NCBI GenBank assembly: GCA_041655955.1
Contig: JBBAEN010000002.1
Coordinates: 806,001-870,000, forward strand
DNA length: 64,000 nt
Reading direction: 5' to 3'
Origin: Micavibrio_A sp041655955
GTDB taxonomy: Bacteria; Pseudomonadota; Alphaproteobacteria; Micavibrionales; Micavibrionaceae
Part shown: positions 7,915 to 17,570 of the stretch, one piece after another
Numbering within the stretch: the stretch's first letter is position 1
Layout: each line of letters begins with the position of its first letter
Translations under genes and position numbers: made by a program
The notes under the pieces: model-generated
What the model was told of the DNA's origin: nothing
Database searches by the model: none
What the model saw: the letters and a program-made list of their open reading frames with translations, nothing else

Positions 7915-10900
7915 GCTGCTTTTCTCGCTGTTTCTTTCAATATATTTAGGACGTTATCAATTTCAGATAATGTGGGGCCGAAAAGTCCTGCCGCGCGCTT
8001 TGGATTTATCTCCATAAGAAGGCTTTTGGGGAAGATCTGCTTGTGAAGAGACTCTGGAGAATATGCCAGTTCTTCAAGTAGCTGTGTGCGAGGCATGCCA
8101 TTGGCTAATTTCAACGCAAAATAATTATAGCCGTCTTGATCGGGCGAGCGTCCTAAAAAAGTTATATAGGCTGCTTTTAGAAATGTTTCTTCTTTGCATC
8201 GCAAAAAATCATCAAGCTTCTTGAAGGGCTGGGGGAGGGTAAAAACGCGCTGCCTTAAGAATCTGGCGCTATGCTCCCATGTTGTGACTTGCACGTTTGA
8301 GGCGGGTTTTTCTTTACCGCTGCTGAAGCCTGACTTCTCCCATAGTGCAATTGCCTTTGCCAGATCTTCAGGTTTTGATGTTTTAAAATACGTAACGCGC
8401 CAATCATCTTGCTCATGGAATACGGGAATATCACGTGCAAGGACGGGTTTATTGTGGCGAAGAGCTTCTTGCAGCGGAAGTCCGAGTCCTTCTCCTTTTG
8501 AGCACATAAGCACGCCTTTGCAAAGATCATAGGCTTTTAACAGGCATTCGTCGCTTGCCTTTTCAAGCCAGAAGAGCCTTTTTCCTTGCTCCGGATGATT
8601 GCGCAATTTGTTGTGAAACTTCTCCATGTTCCATCCGGGTTTGCCGATAATGACATAGGTAATATCATTGCCTTTCTTCCATAGAATTTCAAAAGCGGCG
8701 AGTGCGTCATCGATGCCTTTGCGGGGCTCTATTGTACCAACGGATAAGATTGCTTGTGATGTTTTAATCTTCTTAAGCGCAGCGTTGTCCTGCGCATTTA
8801 ATCCCATTGATGGAATGCTTTTTTCAACATCGGATCCCAGTGGCATGACTTGAACAGTGAAAGAGTCCGGGGCTAAGCCAAATTCTTGCTGCGCAAAATG
8901 AATAAGATCATTTTTTGTTGCTTCCGATATGGCGATAATTTGATCCGAGAATGAAAGCAGCGTTCTTATCCAGCGTTTGAAAAGGCAGGATGCTGTTTCG
9001 TTAAACCATTCAGGATACTGCGCAGGTAGGATATCGTAAACAAGAGGGAAAAATCGAAGCCCGGCATCTTTCCACGCTGCGATAGTCGTTTCGTATTTTT
9101 GCAGCCGATCGTATAAAAGATCCAGCGCAAAGAAAATATCGCCTTCATTGACCTTCACTTCGCCCATGGCAATTTCATGGAAGGGCCTGAACCCGTCAAG
9201 GAATAACGGAAGGACATAGTGATAGGGTTTTCCATCTATGGCCGCAACGAAGCGTATCGTGTAGCCTTTTGGCGGAGTGGCCAATATTTCTTGCGCTATT
9301 GATCTAACGACACGCTGAATGCCCGTGCGGGCGTCTCTTAAAACCAGCTCGGAAACATCGACAAGCAGCTGATTTGATGTGGATGATGGCAGTGCAAATA
9401 TATCTTGAGAACAATACTGTTTGCGTAAATCGGCAACGGATATTGATTCAAAATCATATGTTTGTAAGATTTCCGTTTTGGTGACGGAGGGATTTATAGT
9501 CCCTGCGTGGGGGACGCCCTTTCCGATTTTATGCCCAAGACTGTAAATCTGTCCCTCAATCATCGCTATTTGATGTTGTAGGGCGAGAATATCACTGTTG
9601 GAAAACAGTTTGCGCCACCGGGATCTTGTGCGTTTATGATGCGCCTTTAAAAAGCCCAGTGTCTTTGTGTCGATTCTGTTCCCGGCCAGACTTTCTTTTG
9701 ACACGGCGATCTGCGCCAAGACATCCATACGGCTATGCCCCGTTCGAAGCTGTTCGAGATAATGCTCCAGTCCGCCGGTATCCGGTTCCCTGTCTAAAAA
9801 GGCGCGATATGCCGCAATGACCAGTGGCGCGTCATAAAGGGTGAGGAGGGAAGACAGGCTCCCGTCTTGCTGAGGCATGGTTTGCATTATGGTCTCGTAT
9901 AAAATGGAATTATTTTCAAATATGGGCATATCTATTATTGTTTTTGTATTTTTGCCAGTAAATATTGCGCCCAGTCCGCGCAAGGGTCTCGTAATCTTCC
10001 ATAGAAAGCTGTTTTTTATACTTAAAAAGGCATCCTGGGCTGCCCATAGCTGTGCCGATAGGTGGTTTATGGTCTTAAGCTTTTCTGCCAGCTCTTTTTC
10101 GGTGCCGTGGAGCCGGGCCTCTAAGCCCCTGATGATTTCCTGCCTGCTCTCGTTTTCTTGCTGCTTTCTGACTATGTCCTCATTTTTGCGCGCCAGTTCA
10201 GCCTGTTTCTCCGCTAATTCATGGTGTAGCGTGTTGACCTGTTGCGTATAGGTGTCTTGTATGGCCTGCGCTTTTGAACGCAGGGATTCGACCTCGGTTT
10301 TATGCGCGAGTTGCATTTCATCCAGTTTGGTATTCGCGGACGCAATTTGGCCGCGTAACATGGAAGCCAGGCCATCAGCTTGTTTCTTTTGCTTCTCCAT
10401 AGCCTCGTGTAAAATATTTTCACGCGCTGCGAGATCCTTTTTTGCCTGCTCTTCCACGGCTTTTATGCTGGCTGCATGATATTGTTTCCAGCGGTCGTCT
10501 AATTCTTTTTCGCGGGCGGCGCCATCTTGTTGCGCTTTGTTATACTGTATTTCCCATTTCTTGTTTAGCGCCGCCTCATTATCCTGGGCTGCATTTGTAA
10601 TGGTGCGGATATCCGCATTAAGCCGTTCAACCTCAACCGTAAAATGCTCTTCCTTTGCCTGCAGGGTTTTTTGAAGGGCTGCGGCCTGTTCTAAAGCAGC
10701 TTCCTGCTTTTGGCTTAAGAGGTTGATGGATTGTTGCAGCATGTGCGTCATGTTGCTGGTGGCCCGGCCCGACAAATGAAAATCATCGAACACATTGGGC
10801 GGCGTATTGAAGAAACGGGCGCGATCCTTTTGTTCTTCTGAAAGATAATAGCGGTTAAGCCCGTCAAAATAGACGAAAGTATAATTTCGTTCTAATAATT

Positions 10901-11441
10901 CATTTTCCCACTCACTGTAATTCTCCACCTGTGTGCGGGGAAGGGTGCTTTCGATGACAATGATCCATGGGCGCGCCTTGTGGCTGGCCCAGCCTTGCAA
11001 AACGTCTTTTTCCATCCCCTCGACATCGATTTTTAGCCAGTGAATATCCTTGGCGCCGATTTGATCGAATAAATCGGCCAGCGTGATGACGGGGACGGTG
11101 ATTTCATGTGTTTCAAAGTCCGTATAGCGGCTCGCAATATCGGCTATGCCTGTAGATAGTCCCGTATGGGCGACATCGTAAAGCCTCATCGTCCCTGTTT
11201 GTGACGATAAGGCGACCTGAAGAACAGTTTCGTCAGGTCTGTTGTCCCGCAAGGCTTGCGCCATGACAGGAAGGGGCTCTATATGCACGCCCCGCCAGCC
11301 TTGCTCATAGAAGCCGCGACTTACGGAATCTATCACGGGGTCATGAGCGCCAATGTCAATGTAAAAGCCGTTGCGGACATCTTTTAGTGCGCGTGACAGC
11401 ATAACATCTTCGAAATTCTGGGCATAACTTATCAATGCCAT
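7911..11441 (-). CDS. Composite FkbM methyltransferase - coiled coil - DUF4214 - GT4 glycosyltransferase
   Basis: A 1176-residue mosaic. Residues 1-200 are an FkbM-type SAM methyltransferase (YIDIGAHDP, HIEPLP, WLKIDVEGME). Residues about 235-470 are a long charged coiled coil rich in Glu, Lys, Ala and Gln. A DUF4214-type module is near 530-590 (YRAFLDREPDTGGLEHYL). A GT4 glycosyltransferase follows from about 690 to 1065 (LVDVSELVLRDARTGIQR, GTIEPRKG, MCSKGEGLGLPLQEALRHN). A second DUF4214-like module is near 1090-1145 (YITFLGRSPDQDGYNYF). The domain set resembles proteins that both polymerise and methyl-cap O-chains, with the coiled coil as a possible molecular ruler; that is inference. Only a weak GAAGA lies upstream of the ATG at 11441. 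Confidence 0.85.
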   Translation of the reverse strand: MALISYAQNFEDVMLSRALKDVRNGFYIDIGAHDPVIDSVSRGFYEQGWRGVHIEPLPVMAQALRDNRPDETVLQVALSSQTGTMRLYDVAHTGLSTGIADIASRYTDFETHEITVPVITLADLFDQIGAKDIHWLKIDVEGMEKDVLQGWASHKARPWIIVIESTLPRTQVENYSEWENELLERNYTFVYFDGLNRYYLSEEQKDRARFFNTPPNVFDDFHLSGRATSNMTHMLQQSINLLSQKQEAALEQAAALQKTLQAKEEHFTVEVERLNADIRTITNAAQDNEAALNKKWEIQYNKAQQDGAAREKELDDRWKQYHAASIKAVEEQAKKDLAARENILHEAMEKQKKQADGLASMLRGQIASANTKLDEMQLAHKTEVESLRSKAQAIQDTYTQQVNTLHHELAEKQAELARKNEDIVRKQQENESRQEIIRGLEARLHGTEKELAEKLKTINHLSAQLWAAQDAFLSIKNSFLWKITRPLRGLGAIFTGKNTKTIIDMPIFENNSILYETIMQTMPQQDGSLSSLLTLYDAPLVIAAYRAFLDREPDTGGLEHYLEQLRTGHSRMDVLAQIAVSKESLAGNRIDTKTLGFLKAHHKRTRSRWRKLFSNSDILALQHQIAMIEGQIYSLGHKIGKGVPHAGTINPSVTKTEILQTYDFESISVADLRKQYCSQDIFALPSSTSNQLLVDVSELVLRDARTGIQRVVRSIAQEILATPPKGYTIRFVAAIDGKPYHYVLPLFLDGFRPFHEIAMGEVKVNEGDIFFALDLLYDRLQKYETTIAAWKDAGLRFFPLVYDILPAQYPEWFNETASCLFKRWIRTLLSFSDQIIAISEATKNDLIHFAQQEFGLAPDSFTVQVMPLGSDVEKSIPSMGLNAQDNAALKKIKTSQAILSVGTIEPRKGIDDALAAFEILWKKGNDITYVIIGKPGWNMEKFHNKLRNHPEQGKRLFWLEKASDECLLKAYDLCKGVLMCSKGEGLGLPLQEALRHNKPVLARDIPVFHEQDDWRVTYFKTSKPEDLAKAIALWEKSGFSSGKEKPASNVQVTTWEHSARFLRQRVFTLPQPFKKLDDFLRCKEETFLKAAYITFLGRSPDQDGYNYFALKLANGMPRTQLLEELAYSPESLHKQIFPKSLLMEINPKRAAGLFGPTLSEIDNVLNILKETARKAA

Positions 11442-11653
11442 GGTGTTCTTCAGCCGGATCTTTCATTACTATGGAATTGTTGTGTGAATACACTGTATTA
11501 TCGTGGCTTCGTCAAGGACAGGCGGGTATTCCTCCCTAAGAGTTTTGGTAGGAAACCGGATACGGCATTTTCAATGATTATGCAAATAATTGTGAGATGT
11601 TCACTGCCTGTAAAGACTTTTAATCTGATGATATGCAAACCGAGGGAAAGAAT

Positions 11654-12634
11654 ATGGGTTTTATTAACATTAATTGCGTCCTTTGCAACGCTGAGGGGCC
11701 GGCCTCTCCGGTTGCGCATCAGGTTAAAGGGGATCCGCATGGGAAGTTACGTGTCGTTGCATGTGCTAACTGCGGGCATACCCAGCTGAATCCACCCCAA
11801 TACGACCTCGAATTTTATGATGAGGACGGGCAGGTTGAGAATGTCAAGAAATTCTATGGAACGCCTTCGGAAGTGATTTACCGGCATGCATTTATTGAGG
11901 CGCGCAGGCGCACGGAGCGTTTTGTAACATCCGGCCCGCCGCTTGATGGAGATATGGCGGACGGCGCGCGCAAGAAAATACTGGATGTCGGCGGCGGATA
12001 TGGTTTTTTCGGGGCGCATGTTGTGCAACAACATCCATGTGCCGATGTTGTTGTTTTAGAGCCTAGTGCGCGAAGGCTTGAGATGGGCCGTGAGAAAATG
12101 CATGAAAATGGCGTTTTACCGGATGTTGGAGCGGAGCGTTTGGATCTTCGTATTGGATTGCTGGATGATGATTTTGCGCGGGCGCATGCTGGCCGGTTTG
12201 ATCTTGTCACCTTATGGCATGTTCTGGAACATGTGCCGGATCCTGTTGGGTTGCTCCGTTTGGCCTCTCAGGTCGTCAAGCCCGGCGGTACGGTGTGCGT
12301 AGAGGTTCCAAACCTGAATGATGATCTGATGCGCCGTTCTCCGGCCTTTCGGGACAGATGGTTTATGGTGGAGCATATATCCTATTTTTCGCCGGCAATA
12401 CTGGCGATGGCCGCAAAACGGGCGCTCCCCGGTGCCGAAGTCGAAGTGTATGGGTATCAGCGCTATGGCCTCTTCAATTATATGCATTGGATCTCTTTCA
12501 ACGCTCCGCAGGGAGCAAACCCGGACATGTTTGAAGGGAAGGATCGGTGGTGGCTTGAGGCGTCATGGCGCGCTACGCGGGAACAAACGCTTTGCAGTGA
12601 CGCCATTTATATGACGATGACGCGGTCCCTGTAA
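11654..12634 (+). CDS. Class I SAM-dependent methyltransferase with N-terminal zinc-binding motif
   Basis: Codes for 326 residues from ATG 11654, which has GAGG at 11642-11645; an upstream ATG at 11633 lacks such a site. The N-terminus has CVLC and, about 35 residues later, CANCGH, a four-cysteine zinc-knuckle pattern common to sugar methyltransferases of the Methyltransf_13/23 type. The SAM site is ILDVGGGYGFFG, followed by FDLVTLWHVLEHVPDP and a KPGG strand turn. Located between the glycosyltransferases and a porin gene, it probably methylates a sugar of the surface glycan. The methyl acceptor cannot be read from sequence. It is divergent from the 1176-residue gene across 212 bp. Confidence 0.75.
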   Translation: MGFININCVLCNAEGPASPVAHQVKGDPHGKLRVVACANCGHTQLNPPQYDLEFYDEDGQVENVKKFYGTPSEVIYRHAFIEARRRTERFVTSGPPLDGDMADGARKKILDVGGGYGFFGAHVVQQHPCADVVVLEPSARRLEMGREKMHENGVLPDVGAERLDLRIGLLDDDFARAHAGRFDLVTLWHVLEHVPDPVGLLRLASQVVKPGGTVCVEVPNLNDDLMRRSPAFRDRWFMVEHISYFSPAILAMAAKRALPGAEVEVYGYQRYGLFNYMHWISFNAPQGANPDMFEGKDRWWLEASWRATREQTLCSDAIYMTMTRSL

Positions 12635-12820
12635 CTTGTAATTGATATGGTTTTCTCTGAGTGAGGGCAGGGAACCTGTCACTTAAAATTATATGCCGCC
12701 GAAGAGGGGCTGCCGGAAAGTTGCACCATGCTTCATGCTCTGGCTTCCCTTGAGTGCAGGGTAAGACTCAATTGTTCCGGCGCCGATGGGGCGCTGGAGG
12801 CTTGGTGAAATCAGGGTAAT

Positions 12821-12854
12821 GCATAAAGCCCGGGGTATTGTCCCAGGCTTTATG
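12821..12854 (-). terminator. Stem-loop downstream of the porin gene
   Basis: CATAAAGCC at 12822-12830 pairs with GGCTTTATG at 12846-12854, extended by GGG/CCC around a short loop. It lies 15 nt after the porin stop on the minus strand. There is no clear U-tract, so it may be a weak terminator or an mRNA-stabilising hairpin. The rest of the 12635-12868 gap shows no gene. Confidence 0.5.
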
Positions 12855-12868
12855 ATATGCTTTCCCGA

Positions 12869-14248
12869 TTAAAAGTCATACTGGGCGCGGATCGCGATGG
12901 CCTGCGGATCGTCGTCCGGTATGGCGGCGCCGTTCAGGGCGCTGTTATCCGTATTAGCCCTGACATAGTTCATCTGGAATTTTACGTTGCCTTCAGGATA
13001 CCAGTTCAGGCCAAGCGAGATATTGTCCGCCTCGCCTCCATTGATGCCGGAGTCCGTTAAATCAAGATGGGAATAACGGGCTGCGAGTTCCCATGCGCCA
13101 AATCCGCCTTTACTGAGCGGGGCCGCCGGTTTTACGCGGCCAAAAGCGCCGTTTTTAACGGAATAGCTTCTATTTTCACCGGTCGGGAACCATGAACCCT
13201 GAATATAATAACCGTCAAATGCCGGATCGCTCCCGGCGCTCCTGTTGACTTCCGTACGCATATATTCTGCCTGTAGTGCGAAATTCTTGTGCGTCATCGC
13301 AAGTTCGGCCCCGTAAGTCTGGCTGTTATCGGCGTTATTGATATTGCCCGTATCGACTTGCCAGAAATTATTGGCTTGCGCTGATTCAGGGCGGCTGCGG
13401 AAACGCACGACATCATCCGTCGGCTTGAAATGCCGCGCCGAAAGGCCCGTATGGACGATTGTATCGCCGTTATGAACGGGGGCATAGGTTGCGCGGGCGC
13501 CAAAGGCATGGTCTTCATTGCCCGGCCCGTTGCGGTCATCACTTTCCCCTTCGCCAAACGCGCCGGCGGATACAGACCAGCTATCGCCATATAGTTTCCC
13601 GGTAACGCCGAGATTGCGCCCAGGGTTAAAGGCGCTATGCATCGCCGAGTTTTCCAAAAAAGCGGTGTGCAAATTGCCCGAGATTTGCTCAAGGGAATTA
13701 AGCTCGTTCTGGTTCCCCGCCGTTATGGCGATATTGTCAAAGCCCTCATAACTCAGATAGGCGTCTTGCAAGCTGTCATTGGACAGGTCATAGGCAAGCT
13801 TCCATTTCCAGTCATGGGCGATTTGCCCTTCCGCGCCCAGCCAGAAACGGCGGACATCGCTTCCCGACGGGAAATCACGCTTGTCATCCACGAAATGGGT
13901 ATAGTCCAGCGCGGCGCGCCCGCTGATTTTAAAGCTGTGCGCCCCGTCGGCTGTTTCAAACCGGGGCGCGCCGCCCGCCCAAGTGACTTTAACGTCCCCG
14001 CCTTGGGGGGCGCCTGTTTCCGGAACTTTGGCTGTTCTGGCTTCCGTGGCCGCGACTTCCGCTTTCACCGCCGCCTGTTCCGCCGCGACGGTGCGGGTTT
14101 CCACATTATCCAAAAGCGTTTCAAGCTTTTGCAGCCGGGCCTTTAATTCCGCGACCTCCGCTTTCAACGCCGCTTCGTCTGCGAGGGCTGCCGTGGTCAT
14201 GCTGCACAGCATGGTTGTGGCTGTGAGGGCCATGATTGTTTTCTTCAT
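12869..14248 (-). CDS. OprO/OprP-family outer-membrane porin
   Basis: Codes for 459 residues. The start is ATG 14248, chosen because AGGAG sits 7 nt upstream and it gives a proper signal peptide (MKKTIMALTATTMLCSMTTAALA|DEA); a longer reading to 14314 has neither. After the signal comes a coiled coil of about 50 residues (EVAELKARLQKLETLLD), as in trimeric porins of this family, then a beta-barrel with alternating aromatic strands ending in the terminal Phe (RAQYDF) needed for BAM recognition. The family includes phosphate- and pyrophosphate-selective porins of the outer membrane. I saw no Pho box upstream, so phosphate specificity is not supported. A CCCTG/CAGGG inverted repeat at 14263-14278 lies just upstream of the ribosome site. 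Confidence 0.8.
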   Translation of the reverse strand: MKKTIMALTATTMLCSMTTAALADEAALKAEVAELKARLQKLETLLDNVETRTVAAEQAAVKAEVAATEARTAKVPETGAPQGGDVKVTWAGGAPRFETADGAHSFKISGRAALDYTHFVDDKRDFPSGSDVRRFWLGAEGQIAHDWKWKLAYDLSNDSLQDAYLSYEGFDNIAITAGNQNELNSLEQISGNLHTAFLENSAMHSAFNPGRNLGVTGKLYGDSWSVSAGAFGEGESDDRNGPGNEDHAFGARATYAPVHNGDTIVHTGLSARHFKPTDDVVRFRSRPESAQANNFWQVDTGNINNADNSQTYGAELAMTHKNFALQAEYMRTEVNRSAGSDPAFDGYYIQGSWFPTGENRSYSVKNGAFGRVKPAAPLSKGGFGAWELAARYSHLDLTDSGINGGEADNISLGLNWYPEGNVKFQMNYVRANTDNSALNGAAIPDDDPQAIAIRAQYDF

Positions 14249-14514
14249 GCTTTTTCTCCTTGCCCTGAAGCTACAGGGTAATTGTTTTGCCGGTGCGGCG
14301 TCATGGAACGGCACGAACTGCGCCGGCGCAAGGATAGCGTGGCTTGTGAGGGCGGCTAATAAAAAGTTCCGTTTGTAATAAAAATATTCACAGATATGAT
14401 CGGGAGTGCTACTTTAATGGCCAAGTATTCTTTGCGGTCGCATCCTTTAAGGGATTCCGTCTTGCGCTCTTCCCTGAATTTACATTTTACGCGTTTTCTC
14501 CAAGGAGGCTTTCT

Positions 14515-15261
14515 GTGAGGTTTTTTCGCAATTTTCTTTTGTCGGGGCTGGCCGTTGCCTGCGGGCATCTGGCGGCTTTTTCGGCGCAGGCCGCGCCTCC
14601 TTCCAGGGAAATATTGACGCCCGATATTATTGCGGATATCCGCGCTTTCATAGAGCAGGATATTGTCCGTCTGTCTGTTTTGAACCAGAATGTAAAATAT
14701 AAGGGCTTTAAAGAAGACGATATATTGAAGCTCGACACACAGTGGGTCGGTGAAATCAACTCCAGCGCCCAGCCGCTGATATCGGCGACATTGTCCAATC
14801 CCCTTTCTGCCTATCTGACGCGGGTGCAGGCCCATTCAAACGGGCTGTATACCGAAATTTTTGTTATGGATCAGTGGGGGCTGAATGTCGGGCAGAGCAG
14901 CATTTCTTCCGATTACTGGCAGGGGGATGAGGCGAAGTTCCAAAAAACATATCCGCTTGGCGGGCAGGCTATTTTTATAGATGAGCCGGAATATAACGAA
15001 GACAGTATGAGCTGGAATGCGCAGGTTAATATTTCCATTGCGGATGAGTTGGGCGGGGAGGCTATCGGGGCCGCTACGATCGAGGTCAATCTCACGGAGC
15101 TGCAGCGCCGACAGGCCGCAAGCCGCGTAGAAGAGCCGGCAGCGCCGGAAACAACCGGAGAAATTAACGGGGCCGCGGCCGAAACGCCTGAAACATCCGG
15201 TATTGCCGGTTCATCCTGGGATGTAAACGCTGCAAACGACAATTCTTTTGCTACCGAGTAG
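14515..15261 (+). CDS. Secreted sensor-like protein (Cache/PDC-like) preceding a chemoreceptor
   Basis: Codes for 248 residues from GTG 14515, preceded by a strong AAGGAGG at 14503-14509. A signal peptide (LLSGLAVACGHLAAFSAQAA) directs export to the periplasm. Residues about 30-195 have the pattern of a Cache/PDC-type sensor: a long N-terminal helix, a MDQWGLNVGQSS strand with a typical D-x-x-G-x-N, and a C-terminal strand GAATIEVNL. The last 45 residues are low-complexity Ala/Glu/Thr. The gene lies 11 nt before a methyl-accepting chemotaxis gene, so a ligand-sensing partner role is plausible but inferred. I do not know a named family member. Confidence 0.6.
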   Translation: MRFFRNFLLSGLAVACGHLAAFSAQAAPPSREILTPDIIADIRAFIEQDIVRLSVLNQNVKYKGFKEDDILKLDTQWVGEINSSAQPLISATLSNPLSAYLTRVQAHSNGLYTEIFVMDQWGLNVGQSSISSDYWQGDEAKFQKTYPLGGQAIFIDEPEYNEDSMSWNAQVNISIADELGGEAIGAATIEVNLTELQRRQAASRVEEPAAPETTGEINGAAAETPETSGIAGSSWDVNAANDNSFATE

Positions 15262-15272
15262 GAAGACAATCT

Positions 15273-16955
15273 ATGTTGAAAAATATCTCTCTTCAAAAAA
15301 AGCTTATTCTGGCGATGAGCGTCCTGATAGCCATCAATCTCGGGATTAGCGGTTATATATTCTATAATGTGATGCATCTGGAACGCAGCGTGGAGCGGGT
15401 CGATACGGTGCAGTCCGCACGTAACGCGGTTCTTGCCTTTAATAGCAGCGTGCTGGATGCTCATAAGAATTTTTCTGAATTCATCAATTCCGGCGATTTA
15501 TACAAACGCGAGAGATATAAGGAAATATGGGAGAAGCTTGAGGGCATTGAAAACGAGTTATATGAAATTGTTGCCGCTATCGACAAATCATTCCTGCCCG
15601 AGCTGGAGCAGCTATACAGCAATTTGAATCAGTGGGAAGAGGAAATAGCCGCCAAACAGCTTAGCTACATGCTTTCGCCTTTGTCCGTGGATTTGGCGCG
15701 GCTCTATGAGGCCTCCGAGGAAAATGCGCAAATCTGGAGCGGGATCAACCAGAATATCCAGCACGTCATCGCGTTCCTTGATCGGGAAATGGCCGATAAG
15801 ACCGCCCAGCAGCACGCGCTGATGAAGATGACGAGCCTGGCCGTCATCATCGGCAGTGCCATGATCTTTATCGGCGCGGTTCTCACCTCGATTTTCCTGG
15901 TCCAGACTATCTCAAAGCCTTTGTCGGAGCTTGTTTCCGTGACCTCAAGGCTGATTGATAAGGATTGGGGCGTCCATATTACCGGCGTGGAGCGCGAAGA
16001 CGAAATCGGCCAGATGGCCAATGCGCTGCTGCTTTTCCGCGATAGCGGCAAAGAGAATGAACGCTTGCAGGAACTGCAAAAGCAAGAGGATGCTAAACGT
16101 CTTGAGCGGGCGCAGCGTATCGAGGCCCTCGTCGCACAATTCCGCGAGGATTCCATGCAAACGACCGCCGCTCTGGAACAGGCGACGGTGGATATGAAAC
16201 GCGCGTCGGAATCCATGACGCATATCGCCGCCGAAACCAGCAATTTGTCGTCGCGGGTTGCCCAGGCTGCCAATGAAACAGGCATGAATGTGCAAAGCGT
16301 GTCCGCCGCCACCGAAGAACTGACGGCCTCGATCAATGAAATCAGCAGGCAATTGAACCATACGAACCATCAGGCGCAGAGTGCGCAGGGTGTCGCCCAG
16401 AGCGCGGTTGAGAAGATGAAGCTGCTCGAAAATTCTGTCGGCAGCATCGGCAATGTCATCCAGATTATTTCGGATATTGCCGAACAGACGAACCTTCTTG
16501 CGCTGAACGCAACCATCGAATCCGCCCGTGCGGGAGAAGCCGGAAAAGGCTTTGCCGTCGTGGCGCATGAGGTCAAAAACCTTGCTAATGAAACCGCGAG
16601 CGCCACGGATCAGGTGCGCGTGCAGATTGAAAATATGCAGCAGCAAACGAACGACGCCGTAAGCATGATCGAGGATATTTTCAATGCTATTGACGAGCTG
16701 ACGGCTTCATCCGGCTCCATCGCCGCGGCAATGGAGGAGCAGACAAGCGCGACCAAGGAAATATCGCGCAATGTTTCCGAGGCCGCGGTCGGTACCGATA
16801 CGGTTGCCGAAAGCATCAGCCACGTGAATGCCGCGACGGAGGAAACGGGCGATACCGCATCCAAGGTGGCCGGCGTTTCCGACGAGCTTTCGGCGCGCTC
16901 GCACAAGCTTAAAGACAGCATAAAAGTCTTTATTGAATCGATTAAGGCTGCCTGA
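15273..16955 (+). CDS. Methyl-accepting chemotaxis protein
   Basis: A 560-residue chemoreceptor. A first membrane segment at about 10-32 is followed by a roughly 150-residue periplasmic helical domain, a second segment near 185-210 (MTSLAVIIGSAMIFIGAVL), a HAMP linker, and a long cytoplasmic coiled coil. The conserved signalling tip is visible (NLLALNATIESARAGEAGKG, then FAVVAHEVKNLA). It would relay ligand state to CheA/CheW at the inner membrane. No C-terminal NWETF-type tether is present. It is preceded by a periplasmic Cache-like protein gene 11 nt upstream, probably in one operon. The ligand is unknown. Confidence 0.9.
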   Translation: MLKNISLQKKLILAMSVLIAINLGISGYIFYNVMHLERSVERVDTVQSARNAVLAFNSSVLDAHKNFSEFINSGDLYKRERYKEIWEKLEGIENELYEIVAAIDKSFLPELEQLYSNLNQWEEEIAAKQLSYMLSPLSVDLARLYEASEENAQIWSGINQNIQHVIAFLDREMADKTAQQHALMKMTSLAVIIGSAMIFIGAVLTSIFLVQTISKPLSELVSVTSRLIDKDWGVHITGVEREDEIGQMANALLLFRDSGKENERLQELQKQEDAKRLERAQRIEALVAQFREDSMQTTAALEQATVDMKRASESMTHIAAETSNLSSRVAQAANETGMNVQSVSAATEELTASINEISRQLNHTNHQAQSAQGVAQSAVEKMKLLENSVGSIGNVIQIISDIAEQTNLLALNATIESARAGEAGKGFAVVAHEVKNLANETASATDQVRVQIENMQQQTNDAVSMIEDIFNAIDELTASSGSIAAAMEEQTSATKEISRNVSEAAVGTDTVAESISHVNAATEETGDTASKVAGVSDELSARSHKLKDSIKVFIESIKAA

Positions 16956-17012
16956 TATTTCCTTTATGTGCGGGGTGCGGCGGGGCTTGCCCTTTGCGGC
17001 GCCCCCCCCGCG

Positions 17013-17042
17013 CGCTTCTTTATGCGGAAATAAAAAGAAGCG
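17013..17042. terminator. Inverted repeat between convergent genes
   Basis: CGCTTCTTT at 17013-17021 pairs with AAAGAAGCG at 17034-17042 around a 12-nt loop, between the chemoreceptor gene and the convergent phnA pseudogene. The stem could end transcription from either side. There is no strong U-run, so confidence is moderate. Confidence 0.4.
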
Positions 17043-17075
17043 TGAAACGCGAATCTGTCAAAGCAGGGCGGGCGG

Positions 17076-17423
17076 TTATTCCGTGACTTTCCTGACGAAT
17101 TCCGACTTAAGCCCCATCGCCCCGATACCGGGAATCTTACAGTCAATATCGTGATCGCCATCGACAAGGCGGATATTCTTCACTTTCGTTCCGACTTTCA
17201 CGACATTTGACGAGCCTTTGATTTTCAAATCCTTGATAACGGTTACAGTGTCGCCATCCTGAAGCGGCGTGCCGTTGGCATCGCGCACGGTTTCTTGCCG
17301 CGCCTCGTTTGCGGTTTCGGAAGCTGCCGTCCATTCGTAGGCGCATTCCGGGCATATGTATAAAGTCTGATCCTCATAGGTGTAGGCGGATTGGCATTAC
17401 GGGCATGGGGGAGTCTGGCTCAA
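17076..17423 (-). pseudogene. phnA: phnA/yjdM-family gene with in-frame stop in the zinc ribbon
   Basis: Reading the minus strand from TTG 17423 (GAAGAGG 7 nt upstream) gives an almost complete PhnA-family protein of 115 codons. The N-terminal zinc ribbon reads MSQTPPCP-stop-CQSAYTYED, then CPEC. The C-terminal domain is fully conserved (DGDTVTVIKDLKIKGSS, VKNIRLVDGDHDIDCKI, LKSEFVRKV). The codon at 17399-17397 is TAA where relatives have Lys (CPKC), so one A-to-T change (AAA to TAA) explains it. Frame and length are otherwise intact. A shorter product could begin at GTG 17288 (70 residues) but would lose all four ribbon cysteines. It is either a recent nonsense mutation or a base-call error. 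The biochemical function of this family is poorly defined. Confidence 0.8.
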
Positions 17424-17570
17424 TGTAGAACCTCTTCACTCCTGTTGAATGTCATAATTTCTTCTTTTTCCAGCTTTATCCCAATTAGGCGGCAGGGGCA
17501 ATTTTTAACATTGTATCATTCGGTGCAATTTCCTACCCTGCCTTCTGCTGGATTGAAAGGAGCATAACCC

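Noticed and set aside
14249..14514. Pho box upstream of the OprO/P-like porin
   Set aside because: No pair of CTGTCAT-type half-sites with the right spacing was found, so phosphate control is not claimed.
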